A stretch of DNA of 8,792 bases from Zoogloeaceae bacterium (GTDB lineage Bacteria > Pseudomonadota > Gammaproteobacteria > Burkholderiales > Rhodocyclaceae): the NCBI GenBank assembly GCA_031267345.1, contig JAIRZG010000160.1, positions 1 through 8,792 of the forward strand, given 5' to 3'. The notes under the pieces are model-generated. The model was not told the origin of the DNA, ran no database searches, and saw nothing but the letters and a program-made list of their open reading frames with translations. Made by a program: the position numbers and the translations under genes. Shown here piece by piece: positions 1 to 5,654 of this stretch (the first letter of the stretch is position 1; every line of letters begins with the position of its first letter).

Positions 1-1175
1 AACGCGGCAGCTTCAAAAACTGGACGGTGCTCCTGGCGGTCTCCACTTTTTCGCTCTCCCTGCTCGGAACCTTCCTCGTGCGCTCCGGCGTGCTGACCTC
101 GGTACACGCCTTTGCCAGCGATCCGACGCGCGGGATATTCATCCTTGTCTTTCTCGTCGCCGTCATTGGCGCATCCCTCGCGCTCTTCGTCTGGCGCGCG
201 CCCAAAATGGGACTAGGCGGGCGTTTCCAACTTTTTTCGCGCGAATCCCTGCTGCTTTCCAACAACCTGTTGCTGGTCGTCGCCGCAGGGACGGTGCTGT
301 TGGGGACGCTCTACCCGCTGATCGTCGACGCGCTCGGCGTGGGCAAGATTTCCGTCGGCCCGCCCTACTTTAACGCGGTGTTCGCGCCGATCATGATGCC
401 GCTGCTGTTTTTGATCGGCGTCGGTCCCTTCGCCCGCTGGAAAGCGGCTTCCTTTGCCGAAATTCTGCGCTTAACCAGATGGGCGCTGGGCGTCGCTGTC
501 CTTACCGCCCTGACGCTCCCCTTCCACTATGGCGACTGGACGCCGCTGGCAGGCCTGGGGGTTTTTCTCGCCGCCTGGATTTTTCTTGCCGCCGTGCTGC
601 ATTTTTTGCGTCAGGCGCGCTTGACGCAAGGCGGCGGCAGCCTCCTCGCCTCCGTCTTCAAACAACCCCTGCATTTTTGGGGAATGCACCTCGCCCATAT
701 TGGCGTTGCCGTGTTTGTCGCGGGCGTGACCATCGTTGGCGCTTATGAGGCGGAAAAAGGCGTAAAAATGGCGCCCGGCGATACGGTCGGCATCGGCGAT
801 TACCGCGTTCGCTTTCTCGGCGTCCAATCGGTTGAAGGCCCGAATTACCAAGCTTTGCGCGGCGAAATGGAGCTTTCCCGCAACGACCGTTTCCAGCGGC
901 GGCTGTTTCCGGAAAAACGTTTTTACCACCGCTCCGCCATGCCCATGACCGAAGCCGCCATCGACGCCGGGGTGTGGCGCGATGTCTATGTCGCGCTGGG
1001 CGAACCCATGGACCGCGCGCGTCCCGATGGCGAATGGGTGGTGCGCGTCTATGTGAAACCGCTGGTAGACTGGATCTGGGGCGGCGCGTTCCTCATGGCG
1101 CTGGGCGGGCTGCTCGCCCTGCTCGACCGCCGCTACCGCCACCGTCGCGCGGAGATACAGGAGAATACCACATGA
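1..1175 (+). CDS. ccmF: Cytochrome c heme lyase subunit CcmF, C-terminal part (5' end outside window)
   Basis: This is the C-terminal portion (about 390 residues; first full codon at 3) of the integral membrane heme lyase of System I cytochrome c maturation. CcmF takes heme from holo-CcmE and, with CcmH, attaches it to the CXXCH motif of apocytochrome c on the periplasmic side. The window opens with a segment typical of CcmF, including LLGTFLVRSGVL and then SVHAFASDP; the His codon at 105-107 sits where the family has its second periplasmic heme-ligand histidine. Several hydrophobic spans follow. A second conserved block, GMHLAHIGVAV (about 684-716), fits the transmembrane heme-b histidine region. 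A final membrane span, WIWGGAFLMALGGLLALLDRR, precedes the short charged tail. The reading frame is intact to TGA at 1173-1175. That stop overlaps the ccmG start as ATGA, indicating translational coupling. Only the upstream half, which carries the WWD motif, is missing, because of the window edge. Confidence 0.96.
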   Translation, partial: RGSFKNWTVLLAVSTFSLSLLGTFLVRSGVLTSVHAFASDPTRGIFILVFLVAVIGASLALFVWRAPKMGLGGRFQLFSRESLLLSNNLLLVVAAGTVLLGTLYPLIVDALGVGKISVGPPYFNAVFAPIMMPLLFLIGVGPFARWKAASFAEILRLTRWALGVAVLTALTLPFHYGDWTPLAGLGVFLAAWIFLAAVLHFLRQARLTQGGGSLLASVFKQPLHFWGMHLAHIGVAVFVAGVTIVGAYEAEKGVKMAPGDTVGIGDYRVRFLGVQSVEGPNYQALRGEMELSRNDRFQRRLFPEKRFYHRSAMPMTEAAIDAGVWRDVYVALGEPMDRARPDGEWVVRVYVKPLVDWIWGGAFLMALGGLLALLDRRYRHRRAEIQENTT

Positions 1176-1756
1176 ATAACCGCTACGTCTGGGTCCTCGT
1201 CGCTTTTGCCCTGCTGGTCGTCCTGCTGGCGGTCGGACTGACCCGTGACCCGCGCGAGATTCCCTCGCCTCTGATCGACAAGTCCGCGCCGGAATTTTCC
1301 CTGCCGCGTCTGGACAACGACCAGCCCTTTACCCCGCAGGACATGGCGGGTCAGGTCTGGCTGCTGAACGTCTGGGCTTCCTGGTGCGTCTCCTGCCGTG
1401 ACGAACATCCGCTGCTGGTCGGCCTCGCCCGCCAAAACCTTCTGCCCGTCGTCGGCCTGAACTACAAGGAGGTGCGTGGCGACGCCAGTCTGGACGCCGC
1501 GAAATTCACGCCGGAAGATGAAAAACGCGAAGCCGCCGCGCGCGCCAACTTCTGGCTCAACGCGCACGGCAACCCCTACGCCCTTTCCGTCCTCGATCTC
1601 GACGGCAAGGTCGGCATCGACTACGGCGTCTATGGCGTTCCTGAAACTTACCTGATCGACAAGGCGGGCGTCATCCGCTTCAAGCACATCGGCCCGATCA
1701 CGCCGGAGACGCTGAACGACAAACTCCTGCCGCTGATTGCCCGACTGAAGTCATGA
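1172..1756 (+). CDS. ccmG: Periplasmic thiol:disulfide oxidoreductase CcmG/DsbE
   Basis: This 194-residue membrane-anchored thioredoxin-fold reductase keeps apocytochrome c (and/or CcmH) thiols reduced for heme attachment. The start at 1172 is preferred over an upstream in-frame ATG at 974 because AGGAG (1159-1163) sits 8 nt before it, it overlaps the ccmF stop as ATGA, and it gives an N-terminal signal anchor (residues about 5-23). The active site is WCVSC (C72 and C75) inside NVWASWCVSCRDEHP. The CcmG signature GVYGVPETYLID, with the cis-proline at P157, lies at residues 152-163. The loop after GLNYKE (about residues 101-125) is longer than in the E. coli protein as I remember it and is rich in charged residues and alanine; I think this longer form occurs in betaproteobacteria but cannot verify it here. 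The next operon gene, ccmH, is displaced about 2.4 kb by a restriction-modification unit. Confidence 0.96.
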   Translation: MNNRYVWVLVAFALLVVLLAVGLTRDPREIPSPLIDKSAPEFSLPRLDNDQPFTPQDMAGQVWLLNVWASWCVSCRDEHPLLVGLARQNLLPVVGLNYKEVRGDASLDAAKFTPEDEKREAAARANFWLNAHGNPYALSVLDLDGKVGIDYGVYGVPETYLIDKAGVIRFKHIGPITPETLNDKLLPLIARLKS

Positions 1757-1765
1757 AACCATGAT

Positions 1766-1794
1766 AGTAACTTATTATTGTTCTGTGGTATGAT
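1766..1794 (+). promoter_or_regulatory. Putative extended -10 promoter for the restriction-modification genes
   Basis: TATGAT at 1789-1794 is one base from the sigma-70 -10 consensus and is preceded by TGG (1786-1788), giving an extended -10 element (TGnTATGAT). The region about 17 bp upstream (1766-1771) has only a poor -35 match, which is tolerated in extended -10 promoters. It lies in the first AT-rich DNA after ccmG, about 130 bp before the methyltransferase start. This is pattern matching only; no transcript data are available. Confidence 0.5.
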
Positions 1795-1833
1795 TCGCTT
1801 GAATGAAACAAAACATAGGTAAAGAGGCATTTT

Positions 1834-1868
1834 ACACACTTTCTCAAAGTGCGTAGGCCACTCCAGTG
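1834..1868. promoter_or_regulatory. Two adjacent small palindromes in the methyltransferase leader (possible operator or attenuator)
   Basis: CACTTT-CTC-AAAGTG (1837-1851) is a perfect 6-bp inverted repeat. It extends, after one mismatch, to AC/GT at 1834-1835 and 1853-1854. Seven bases further on lies a second inverted repeat, CACT-CC-AGTG (1859-1868). Both share CACT/AGTG half-sites, so the arms could also pair with each other in RNA. They sit between the putative promoter and the ribosome binding site of the methyltransferase. Tandem palindromes in this position are common in regulated restriction-modification promoters, but no controller gene is visible, so any regulation would have to come from the methyltransferase itself or from RNA structure. 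Function is inferred. Confidence 0.35.
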
Positions 1869-1921
1869 CTTTCAACATGACAGAAAACATTTTGGGCATC
1901 AACCAGTAATAGAGGAAGAAA

Positions 1922-2782
1922 ATGCAAAAGAAAAATCCGCTTGTAAAGCCTTATCTAAAATGGGCAGGAGGCAAACGTCAGCTCTTGCCTGAAATAAAAA
2001 AATACATTCCGAAACAACTAAACAGACTCCAGTATTACGAACCTTTCGTAGGCGCTGGCGCTGTGTTCTTTGATGCACAACCCAAACGTGCCGTGATCAA
2101 TGATTATAATTCCCAATTGATTATGACATACAATACAATTGTACGTAACATTGATGGATTACTTGAAGTATTAAGAATGCACAGAAGTAATAATAGTGAA
2201 AAATATTTTTACGAAATTAGATCTCAAGATCGCGATGCAAAGGCATTTGCATCACTTACCAATACTGAAAAATCCGCTCGTTTGATTTACCTAAATAAAA
2301 CCTGCTATAATGGTTTATACCGCGTAAATTCTCAAGGTTTGTTTAACTCTCCTTATGGGCGCTATCAAAATCCTGCTATTTGCGATGAACCTGTTCTTAG
2401 GGCAATCCATAATTATTTGAGTAGCAATGAAAATGAAATCGAAATATCGAGCGAGGATTTTGCGGTTGCAGTACAAACTGCAAATCATCAGTCATTTGTG
2501 TATTTTGATCCTCCGTATCACAGTCCTGACAATACAAATTTTACAGGCTATCAAGCAGATAAGTTCGATGATGCTGAACAAACTCGTTTGCGCGACACCT
2601 TTGCGGATCTCACAGGACGCGGTGTTAAATGTTTATTAAGTAATTCTGACACCAAATTCATCAGAGAACTTTATGCGAATGACGAATATGATATTATATC
2701 CGTTTTGGCTAAGCGTGCAATAAATTCCGACAGTGCCGGACGCGGAAATGTAAACGAAGTTTTAATAAAGAACTGGAGATAG
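1922..2782 (+). CDS. DNA adenine-N6 methyltransferase, DpnM/Dam family (modification subunit of a type II system)
   Basis: This 286-residue SAM-dependent adenine methyltransferase presumably protects host DNA from the adjacent nuclease. The motif order is that of the alpha class. KWAGGKRQ (residues 13-20) and PFVGAGAVFF (41-50) form the SAM-binding region, the stretch LYRVNSQGLFNSPYGRYQNP (132-151) corresponds to the target-recognition segment of Dam and DpnM, and DPPY (196-199) is the catalytic motif. The C-terminal AKRAINSDSAGRG and NEVLIKN (263-284) also match this family. AGAGGA (1911-1916) lies 5 nt before the ATG and supports the start. Length is normal for the family and the frame is intact. 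The codon use (TTA, ATA, AAT, AAA) is far more AT-rich than in the flanking ccm genes, pointing to horizontal acquisition. The likely target is GATC or a GAT-containing site such as that of EcoRV, by analogy with relatives only. A solitary regulatory Dam is less likely because a nuclease gene follows 5 nt downstream. Confidence 0.93.
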   Translation: MQKKNPLVKPYLKWAGGKRQLLPEIKKYIPKQLNRLQYYEPFVGAGAVFFDAQPKRAVINDYNSQLIMTYNTIVRNIDGLLEVLRMHRSNNSEKYFYEIRSQDRDAKAFASLTNTEKSARLIYLNKTCYNGLYRVNSQGLFNSPYGRYQNPAICDEPVLRAIHNYLSSNENEIEISSEDFAVAVQTANHQSFVYFDPPYHSPDNTNFTGYQADKFDDAEQTRLRDTFADLTGRGVKCLLSNSDTKFIRELYANDEYDIISVLAKRAINSDSAGRGNVNEVLIKNWR

Positions 2783-2787
2783 CATTA

Positions 2788-4074
2788 ATGGTACGTGAGA
2801 AAATTGACATCGAAAAAGCGTGGGAAATTTTGTTTGATAGGCATGATATTGCAGCCCAGGTTTCTTCCAATGGTTCGTTTCGCATTTCTGCGAACCAAAT
2901 AAATTCTATCAAAGAAGCTCGATTGATGGCTAAGTTTGATCAGTCATCACAATTGCCGAATATTTTCCATAAAAACAATCTATCTATATTACCTGTTACG
3001 CGTGGAGAATATATTATTGGCCCATTCTTAACTCACGAAAAGATCAATTATCCTTCTGTTAAACCAGAGCCTGTTGAAATTCCTAAGAAATGGCAAACAT
3101 TAGACCATACGAATCTGTACAGTGAAGCATCTACATTATTATTTGCATACAATAGCGGAATTATCAAAGATGCTCTGGAATGCTCGGAGGTTGCATTTAC
3201 TGTAAATGGTCGTATGTCATCAGGTAATTTTGACTATGAAATTGATAATCGTAATGACCTAAATACAAGAGAGAAAATAACAGTTCAAAATGCCCAAATT
3301 GAGATTGATGCAGGCTATGAAAGCCAAGACAAATTTTATATTTGTGAAGCAAAAAATATTGCTGTTGAAGAAATTCTGATACGACAACTTTATTACCCAT
3401 ATCGTTTGTGGTCTAGGAAAATATCCAAGCCTGTTGTTCCCGTGTTTCTTGTGTTCTCAAATGATGTATTCCATATTTTTATTTATGAATTTAAAGACAG
3501 GCAGATATACAATTCAATTAAACTATTAAAATATAAGGCTTACACATTTGCAGATGAAGAAATCTTATTCCAAGAGGTTGTTTCTCTTTGGGAGGATATT
3601 TCCCTTGTTGATAAACCCCAAACCACATTCCCGCAAGCCGACTCATTCGAACGTATTCTTGATCTTGTGTCTATACTGGCAGAAAAAAATTTGACCCGCG
3701 ATGAAGTTACATTCAAATATGAATTTGATCCGCGACAAACGAATTATTATATTTCAGCTTGCGAGTATCTTGGTTTAATCGAGCGTTGCGAAAATGCTGA
3801 CGGTGAGCGTGAGTATAAATTATCGACTGTCGCTCAAAAGATAATGACGGAGCAATACAAACAGAAACATTTAATGTTAATGCAAAAAATTTTGGAAAAC
3901 CCTGTTTTTCATAAAACATTTGACCTTACAATTAAATCAGGGAGAATCCCTGACAGACAAACAATATGTCAAATTATGGGAGATTGTAATTTATCGATTA
4001 ACCCAACAACGATTGATCGCCGAGCATCAACTGTCCGTTCTTGGATAGACTGGATTCTAAGGCTGTCAGTGTGA
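2788..4074 (+). CDS. Probable type II restriction endonuclease, PD-(D/E)XK type with C-terminal winged-helix-like region
   Basis: This 428-residue protein is encoded 5 nt after the methyltransferase stop, with TGGAGA (2774-2779) 8 nt before its ATG, so the two genes are almost certainly co-transcribed. A plausible PD-(D/E)XK core is visible: QIEIDAGYE (170-178, with D174), then a strand reading FYICEAKN (183-190), where E187-A188-K189 fits the ExK half-motif. RQLYYPYRLW (199-208) follows. Upstream, GRMSSGNFDYEI (141-152) resembles a conserved stretch of restriction enzymes paired with such methyltransferases. Around 305-345, FDPRQTNYYISACEYLGLIE followed by a YKLS segment looks like a winged helix ending in a beta wing, possibly for DNA recognition. 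There is no signal peptide or membrane span. At 428 residues it is clearly longer than R.DpnII or R.MboI (roughly 280-290 residues), so it is not a simple member of those. The cleavage site is unknown. Codon use is as AT-rich as in the methyltransferase. Confidence 0.8.
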   Translation: MVREKIDIEKAWEILFDRHDIAAQVSSNGSFRISANQINSIKEARLMAKFDQSSQLPNIFHKNNLSILPVTRGEYIIGPFLTHEKINYPSVKPEPVEIPKKWQTLDHTNLYSEASTLLFAYNSGIIKDALECSEVAFTVNGRMSSGNFDYEIDNRNDLNTREKITVQNAQIEIDAGYESQDKFYICEAKNIAVEEILIRQLYYPYRLWSRKISKPVVPVFLVFSNDVFHIFIYEFKDRQIYNSIKLLKYKAYTFADEEILFQEVVSLWEDISLVDKPQTTFPQADSFERILDLVSILAEKNLTRDEVTFKYEFDPRQTNYYISACEYLGLIERCENADGEREYKLSTVAQKIMTEQYKQKHLMLMQKILENPVFHKTFDLTIKSGRIPDRQTICQIMGDCNLSINPTTIDRRASTVRSWIDWILRLSV

Positions 4075-4220
4075 GAATAAACGAAGCAACTAATATTTAT
4101 TCAGAAATCACAATGAAAACAATCGCTAACACAAAATTTGTTCGCTGGCATCCGCCATTGATCCCAACTTACCCAGTGACAAAAAATGTATCTGCCATCT
4201 GTTTTCAGGAAATGAAAATT
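4075..4220. other. Gene-less AT-rich spacer between endonuclease gene and ccmH (right junction of insertion)
   Basis: This 146-base stretch has the AT-rich composition of the restriction-modification genes, not that of the ccm genes. It is open in the ccmH reading frame back into the endonuclease gene (from ATG 4041, with another ATG at 4113), but the encoded residues resemble no CcmH N-terminus. No stem-loop followed by a T-run is present, so no intrinsic terminator is visible behind the nuclease gene. I found no convincing -35/-10 pair either; TAATAT at 4091-4096 and TTGATC at 4158-4163 lack well-spaced partners. AGGA at 4207-4210 serves as the ribosome binding site for ccmH. Confidence 0.6.
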
Positions 4221-4718
4221 ATGACGAATTCGTTTTTAAAAATTGTTTTAATAGCGGCGCTGTTACTCATCTTCCCCGCCCACGCCGAAGAAGCCCGACC
4301 GCTCGCCGATGATCCGGTCGCCGAACAGCGTCTGGTGGAAATTTCCAGCGAACTGCGCTGCCTCGTCTGCCAGAACGAAACCATCGCCGCTTCCAACGCC
4401 GATCTCGCCAACGACCTGCGCGACCAGATTCGCGGCATGATCAAGGCGGGCAAGAATGATGACGAAATCATTGACTTCATGGTTTCGCGCTACGGCGATT
4501 TTGTCCTCTATCGCCCGCCCTTCAAGGGACTTACCCTGTTGCTCTGGCTAGGGCCGTTGCTCTTTTTGCTCGCGGGCGGCATCGGTCTGCGCGGTTATTT
4601 TATCCGCCGCAACCGCGCGCTGGCGGCGGACGCGCCCTTGAGCGCGGAAGACGAACGCCGCGCCAACGCCCTGATTGCGGACGAATCCGCCGCCGACGTT
4701 TCGGAATCCCCATCATGA
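4221..4718 (+). CDS. ccmH: Cytochrome c maturation protein CcmH (CcmL-type, LRCxxC thiol protein)
   Basis: This 165-residue membrane-anchored periplasmic thiol protein works with CcmG on apocytochrome c cysteines and takes part in heme ligation with CcmF. A signal peptide occupies residues 1-22, with cleavage expected after AHA. The redox motif LRCLVC is at 45-50 (C47, C50), followed by the family's QNETIAASNADLANDLR stretch. YGDFVLYRPP (91-100) leads into a transmembrane span at about 103-124. The length equals single-domain CcmH/CcmL; the TPR part is the separate next gene. I prefer ATG 4221, which has AGGA (4207-4210) 10 nt upstream. The alternative ATG at 4212 lies only one base after that site. 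The first 12-15 codons (TTT TTA AAA ATT GTT TTA ATA) are unusually AT-rich, whereas the rest is GC-rich like the operon, suggesting the 5' end was rebuilt or lies on the insertion seam. The stop overlaps ccmI as ATGA. Confidence 0.94.
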   Translation: MTNSFLKIVLIAALLLIFPAHAEEARPLADDPVAEQRLVEISSELRCLVCQNETIAASNADLANDLRDQIRGMIKAGKNDDEIIDFMVSRYGDFVLYRPPFKGLTLLLWLGPLLFLLAGGIGLRGYFIRRNRALAADAPLSAEDERRANALIADESAADVSESPS

Positions 4719-5560
4719 TCGCCTTTTCGCTCGCCGCCCTGACCCTGATTTTTGTCGTCTTCGCCCTGTTGCTGCCGCCCCTGTTGCGCCCTGCGCCGCG
4801 CGCGCCCGAAAAAAACGCCGCCAATCTGGACATCCTGCGCGAGCAACTCGCGGAACTGGCAGGCGAACAGGCGGCAGGTCGTCTGACGGAAGCCGCCCGA
4901 CTTGAAGCGCAAAGCGAACTCAAACGCCGCATTCTGGAAGAAAGCGCCAGCCCGGTCGCCCACGCCGCCGCCTTCGCGCCCAGTCCCAAGACCGCCGTTG
5001 TGCTGACGTTGACGCTGGTCATGGGCAGCGTCGCGCTCTACGGCGTGTTGGGACAACCGCTGGCGTTGCTGCCGGAAATCCGGAACGCCCGCGCCGCCGC
5101 TGCGGAAAACAGCATGACGCAGGAAGAAATGCGCGCCGCTGTCGAACGCCTCGCCGCGCGTCTTCAGGAAAATCCGGAAGACGCCGAAGGCTGGATCATG
5201 CTGGCGCGCGCCTACAAAATCCTTGATCGTCCCGCGGACGCCGCCGCCGCTTACGCCCGCGTTGAAGAAAAAATCAGCGACAACGCCGATCTCCTCGCCG
5301 ACTACGCCGAAACCCTGGCGATGTCCTCCGAAACGCGGATGCAGGGCAAACCCGGAATCCTGGCCGAGCGGGCGTTGCAACTCAACCCGCAACACGCCCA
5401 CGCCCTCTTTCTCGCCGGCATGGCGGCGCTGGAAGCCGGACGAAAACAGGAAGCCGTCGCCTATTGGGAAAAACTCCTGCCCATGGTGGAACCCGGCAGC
5501 GAACTCCACCAGCTCCTCAGCGCCAACATCGCCAGATTCCGCGCCGTTGCGCAAAAATGA
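4715..5560 (+). CDS. ccmI: Cytochrome c maturation protein CcmI (TPR apocytochrome chaperone)
   Basis: This 281-residue inner-membrane protein binds apocytochrome c and delivers it to the heme ligation complex. There are two membrane spans, residues about 2-24 and about 93-113. Between them is a charged helical segment (about 34-75, NLDILREQLAEL onward) with the leucine-rich pattern of the CcmI cytoplasmic coiled-coil loop. After the second span come TPR-like helical repeats (about 136-256), with the periodicity NPEDAEGWIMLARAYKILD and later NPQHAHALFLAGMAALEAG. The start overlaps the ccmH stop as ATGA (4715-4718), the same coupling seen at ccmF/ccmG. Length is shorter than the fused E. coli CcmH C-terminal arrangement plus extensions but normal for a stand-alone CcmI. 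It appears to be the last ccm gene of the operon; the next gene starts 94 nt later. Confidence 0.92.
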   Translation: MIAFSLAALTLIFVVFALLLPPLLRPAPRAPEKNAANLDILREQLAELAGEQAAGRLTEAARLEAQSELKRRILEESASPVAHAAAFAPSPKTAVVLTLTLVMGSVALYGVLGQPLALLPEIRNARAAAAENSMTQEEMRAAVERLAARLQENPEDAEGWIMLARAYKILDRPADAAAAYARVEEKISDNADLLADYAETLAMSSETRMQGKPGILAERALQLNPQHAHALFLAGMAALEAGRKQEAVAYWEKLLPMVEPGSELHQLLSANIARFRAVAQK

Positions 5561-5576
5561 AAGCAAAAACCGCGCG

Positions 5577-5617
5577 GCCCGATCCAATTCCGGACGCCGG
5601 ATGCCCGATCCCTGATG
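5577..5617. repeat. Short repeat cluster between ccmI and the thioredoxin gene
   Basis: GCCCGATCC occurs twice as a direct repeat (5577-5585 and 5603-5611). Between the copies lies the perfect inverted repeat TCCGG-ACG-CCGGA (5589-5601). The stretch 5592-5616 can also be read as degenerate tandem heptamers (GGACGCC, GGATGCC, CGATCCC, TGATG). There is no T-run, so it is not a standard terminator. TAGAAT at 5618-5623 could be a -10 element for the next gene but lacks a good -35. Confidence 0.4.
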
Positions 5618-5654
5618 TAGAATTGCGCCTTTCCTGTTTTTGTATGCGTTTCCC

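Noticed and set aside
974..1171. Upstream start for ccmG at 974
   Set aside because: The extra residues are the out-of-frame shadow of ccmF, Arg-rich and without a signal anchor.
1751..1764. TCATG-AAAC-CATGA inverted repeat at the ccmG stop as a terminator
   Set aside because: Only a 5-bp AT-containing stem with no T-run.
1648..1902. 84-residue minus-strand frame across the ccmG end and the leader
   Set aside because: It crosses a composition boundary, so one gene spanning it is unlikely. No ribosome site and no known motif.
1769..4101. Similar AT-rich 15-mers at 1769-1783 and 4087-4101 as attachment-site repeats
   Set aside because: About 11 of 15 positions match between low-complexity AT-rich stretches, which chance explains.
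4041..4220. N-terminal extension of ccmH starting at 4041 or 4113
   Set aside because: The extra residues would displace the signal peptide from the N-terminus and have no CcmH resemblance. ATG 4221 with AGGA upstream fits better.
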